Shown: positions 62,135 to 64,000 of the stretch, one piece after another
Numbering within the stretch: the stretch's first letter is position 1
How the letters are laid out: every line of letters begins with the position of its first letter
Assembly: GCA_037447455.1 (NCBI GenBank)
Contig: JBBIGQ010000004.1
Span: 101,078-165,077 of the forward strand
Source: BPGX01 sp037447455
GTDB taxonomy: Bacteria > Bacteroidota > Bacteroidia > B-17B0 > Aurantibacillaceae
Direction of reading: 5' to 3'
Length of the DNA stretch: 64,000 nucleotides
Made by a program: the position numbers and the translations under genes
The notes under the pieces: generated by a model
What the model was told of the DNA's origin: nothing
Database searches by the model: none
Seen by the model: the letters and a program-made list of their open reading frames with translations, nothing else

Positions 62135-62488
62135 ATGTCAAAAATAATTGAAATTAAAGGGATTCAGTGCTATGCTTTTCATGGCTGTATGCCCGAAGAG
62201 AAAAAAACGGGTGGGAAGTATTTAGTAGATGTGATTATTCATTATGATTATGAAAAAGCCGCTGATACAGATAACTTAAAATATACAATAGATTATTGTG
62301 AAATATACAACATAGTTCAACAACAAATGTCTATTCCAACAAAACTTATAGAAACCGTTGCCAAAAAAATCTGTTTAGAATGCAAACACCAGTTTCCAGA
62401 TATTGAAAAAATATCTGTGAAAGTTGTAAAATTGTCTCCACCTATAAATGGTTTAGTAGAACATGTAGCGGTAACCTACGAGATGTAA
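62135..62488 (+). CDS. folB: Dihydroneopterin aldolase
   Basis: Cleaves dihydroneopterin to hydroxymethyl-dihydropterin and glycolaldehyde in folate synthesis. The 117-residue protein has the signature IEIKGIQCYAFHGCMPEEKKTGGKYLVDVII, with the conserved glutamate, and the C-terminal SVKVVKLSPPINGLVEHVAVTYE with the conserved lysine. Normal family length. It may be cotranscribed with the receptor gene. Confidence 0.9.
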   Translation: MSKIIEIKGIQCYAFHGCMPEEKKTGGKYLVDVIIHYDYEKAADTDNLKYTIDYCEIYNIVQQQMSIPTKLIETVAKKICLECKHQFPDIEKISVKVVKLSPPINGLVEHVAVTYEM

Positions 62489-62674
62489 ATTGTATAGATA
62501 AAAACGAAAGTTTTTAACAAAAGATAGATGTTTTTAATAGCACGGCTTATGCTCATACGCTTTAAAGAATATGATTCATTCTGATAAATCAGAATTTGAG
62601 TGTTCGTAATAAATTCTAATAAGTAATTCAATAAGATCCTTTATAGTTAACATGTTTGTAAAACATCCCACACC

Positions 62675-62690
62675 TTCTCTAATTAGAGAA
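62675..62690. other. 16-bp perfect palindrome downstream of the T9SS gene
   Basis: TTCTCTAATTAGAGAA is a perfect palindrome 8 bases past the T9SS cargo's stop codon, in a 210-base gap between converging genes. A second short hairpin with 8-bp arms ATTCTGAT/ATCAGAAT lies at 62578-62595. Either could take part in ending the converging transcripts, but neither has a U-tract like a typical terminator. Confidence 0.35.
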
Positions 62691-62698
62691 ATACCATT

Positions 62699-64000
62699 TT
62701 ACCTCAACAAGGTAATAAAACCTTTTTGTTCGTATGCTTTCTCATCTAATCCTTTGGCTTTAATGTTGTAATAATACGTGCCTGTTGGTGCCTCTTTTCC
62801 GCCCATTGTTTTACCATCCCATTGAATATTCCCCTTGTCTGTTTTTACCTCATACATTTTTACTCCCCATCTGTCAAAAATAGTACATTCAATTTCAGTC
62901 AAGTTTGTAGTATGTAAGATAAAGTAATCATTCACTCCATCACCGTTAGGCGTAAAGACGTTTGGTATTTCAAGGTTAGAAGGTATATCCACTGTTACCA
63001 CTTTTGTAACCGTGTCAACACAAGTTCCATTGATTACAATGAGCGATACTGTATAAGTTCCAGGATTCAAATAGGTAGTGCTGGTGCCGGGAGTTGGGCT
63101 ATTTGTACTCGTTGGTGCAGCAGTATAAGTACCGCCATTTCCAAAACTCCAATAGTATGTTACATTTGCCGGATTGCCAATAGAAGATTGATTCTGAAAA
63201 CTCACATTCAATGGGGCAAAACCAGAGTTCGGTTGTGGAGTAAAATTAGCATCAATCGTTCCATTCACCACCGATACAGAGTTTTGAGAAGCACATCCGG
63301 TTGTGGTATTAGTAATCGCTACATAATACGTTCCCGGTGTGGTTACTGTGGTCGAATAGCTGTTAATACTGGTGAGTGTAGCATCTCTCGGACCAGTCCA
63401 CAAATACGTGATATTTGTACTGGGCGTAGTGCCGGCATAAATTACCGTATTGGTATAACCGCAGGCAATTGTAGCTGTTGGTACCGGCGTGGTTGCAGGC
63501 GGCGTGGTATTACTTCCTACAAGCACCGTTGTACAAGTTTGACAACCATTAGACGTTCTCGTCGTACATAGAGTATATGTTCCAGAACTATAAAATGTGA
63601 TTGGGTTATTTATAGCATTCGTTGATGTCGGCGGTGGTGTCGTCCATGTAAATGTAAGCGGTTCAGAAATAGGATTGGGGGTAAATTGCAAGGTGGTCTG
63701 TAAATCCCTACAAGTCAATGCTGTAGGCGTGGCTTTGGCCGTTAGTCCCAAAGGTTGTTTGTCCTGATATATCGTTACCGGTACCTTACGCTTACACCCA
63801 TTATTCGGATCCGTAATCTCTACTGTATACGTCCCAACAGTGGTCTGGCTCACATTGCTAGTGCTGTTGACCCCCAATGTTTGTTGTGGAACCGTCCCCG
63901 GCGTATACCAAACGTATGTCGCTCCACTCACTGGTGAAGTACCAGTAATTACAGCCGATGGATACTTACAATTTAAGGTATTCGTCGGTACATCTAAAGT
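62699..64000 (-). CDS. Large T9SS type B cargo protein, 5' end cut by window
   Basis: The frame is open to the right edge, so the GTG near 63931 is not the start. The visible part has several Ig-like/SprB-like repeats rich in T, P, N and G with paired cysteines (GTYTVEITDPNNGCKRKVPV and similar). A PKD domain follows (FTPQPNSGFAPLNVSFQNQSS and YYWSFGNGGTYT). The ending NLEIPNVFTPNGDGVNDYFIL plus IFDRWGVKMYE and WDGKTMGGKEAPTGTYYYNIKA is the CHU_C/gliding-type (type B) sorting domain of type IX secretion. It should be exported and attached or released at the cell surface, as an adhesin-like protein. Partner PorP/SprF lies at 25257. Confidence 0.88.
   Translation of the reverse strand, partial: TLDVPTNTLNCKYPSAVITGTSPVSGATYVWYTPGTVPQQTLGVNSTSNVSQTTVGTYTVEITDPNNGCKRKVPVTIYQDKQPLGLTAKATPTALTCRDLQTTLQFTPNPISEPLTFTWTTPPPTSTNAINNPITFYSSGTYTLCTTRTSNGCQTCTTVLVGSNTTPPATTPVPTATIACGYTNTVIYAGTTPSTNITYLWTGPRDATLTSINSYSTTVTTPGTYYVAITNTTTGCASQNSVSVVNGTIDANFTPQPNSGFAPLNVSFQNQSSIGNPANVTYYWSFGNGGTYTAAPTSTNSPTPGTSTTYLNPGTYTVSLIVINGTCVDTVTKVVTVDIPSNLEIPNVFTPNGDGVNDYFILHTTNLTEIECTIFDRWGVKMYEVKTDKGNIQWDGKTMGGKEAPTGTYYYNIKAKGLDEKAYEQKGFITLLR

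Overview
The window looks like chromosome from a low-GC member of the Bacteroidota, probably from the Chitinophagales/Sphingobacteriales side. The evidence is a PorP/SprF type IX secretion protein, a protein with the type B (gliding-associated) C-terminal sorting domain, an OMP_b-brl/TonB-type outer membrane receptor, several Bacteroidota-restricted families (DUF4421, DUF4783, DUF4340) and repeated TAnnTTTG promoter -7 boxes in place of the usual sigma-70 -10 element. No ribosomal RNA, CRISPR array or intact insertion sequence is visible. Both window edges cut genes: a MORN-repeat protein on the left and a T9SS cargo protein on the right.

Layout. 1-12 kb: MORN-repeat protein, tRNA-Arg with a decayed tRNA beside it, a GT87-like membrane glycosyltransferase with a TPR lipoprotein/periplasmic protein, an ABC-F ATPase with an EamA transporter, a rhomboid protease, nadB, metK and purS. 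12-21.5 kb: a repeat-rich small lipoprotein, ccmB, an APC permease, an ArnT-like GT39, tryptophan 2,3-dioxygenase, an MFS transporter, an FkbM methyltransferase, heme A synthase and an unpaired CoA-transferase beta subunit. 21.5-24.2 kb: a 72-bp duplicated hairpin element, a DUF4421 outer membrane protein and two decayed outer-membrane beta-barrel genes. 24-33 kb: DUF4340, PorP/SprF, an ABC exporter, a CBS/DUF21 protein, queE, a second MORN protein, 3-hydroxybutyrate dehydrogenase, DUF4783 and rlmH. 33-42.9 kb: nrdB, a DNA methyltransferase and nrdA transcribed together, an unknown protein, then the fused B12-dependent mutase IcmF followed by an alpha/beta hydrolase.

42.9-44.5 kb holds the most unusual local structure: a DUF4143-type AAA ATPase bracketed by 85-bp repeats, each carrying two GGAGT/ACTCC dyads, with a third repeat and the relic of a second C-terminus next to it. 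44.6-56.1 kb is a surface-polysaccharide cluster on the minus strand (five glycosyltransferases, two epimerase-like proteins, an acyltransferase, a sugar aminotransferase, a Wzm/Wzt-type ABC exporter and a sulfotransferase). Its central part is much richer in A+T than the housekeeping genes on either side, which suggests acquisition or exchange. 56-62.5 kb returns to conserved genes: FtsB/DivIC, the three-gene proton-translocating transhydrogenase with a tRNA-Lys lodged inside it, a TonB-type receptor and folB.

The genes suggest a heterotroph with an aerobic electron chain (heme A, CcmB, aerobic class I ribonucleotide reductase, tryptophan dioxygenase), branched acyl-CoA and ketone-body metabolism (IcmF, 3-oxoacid CoA-transferase, 3-hydroxybutyrate dehydrogenase), type IX secretion and a sulfated exported glycan. 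Functions are assigned by recognising protein sequence; no database search was run.
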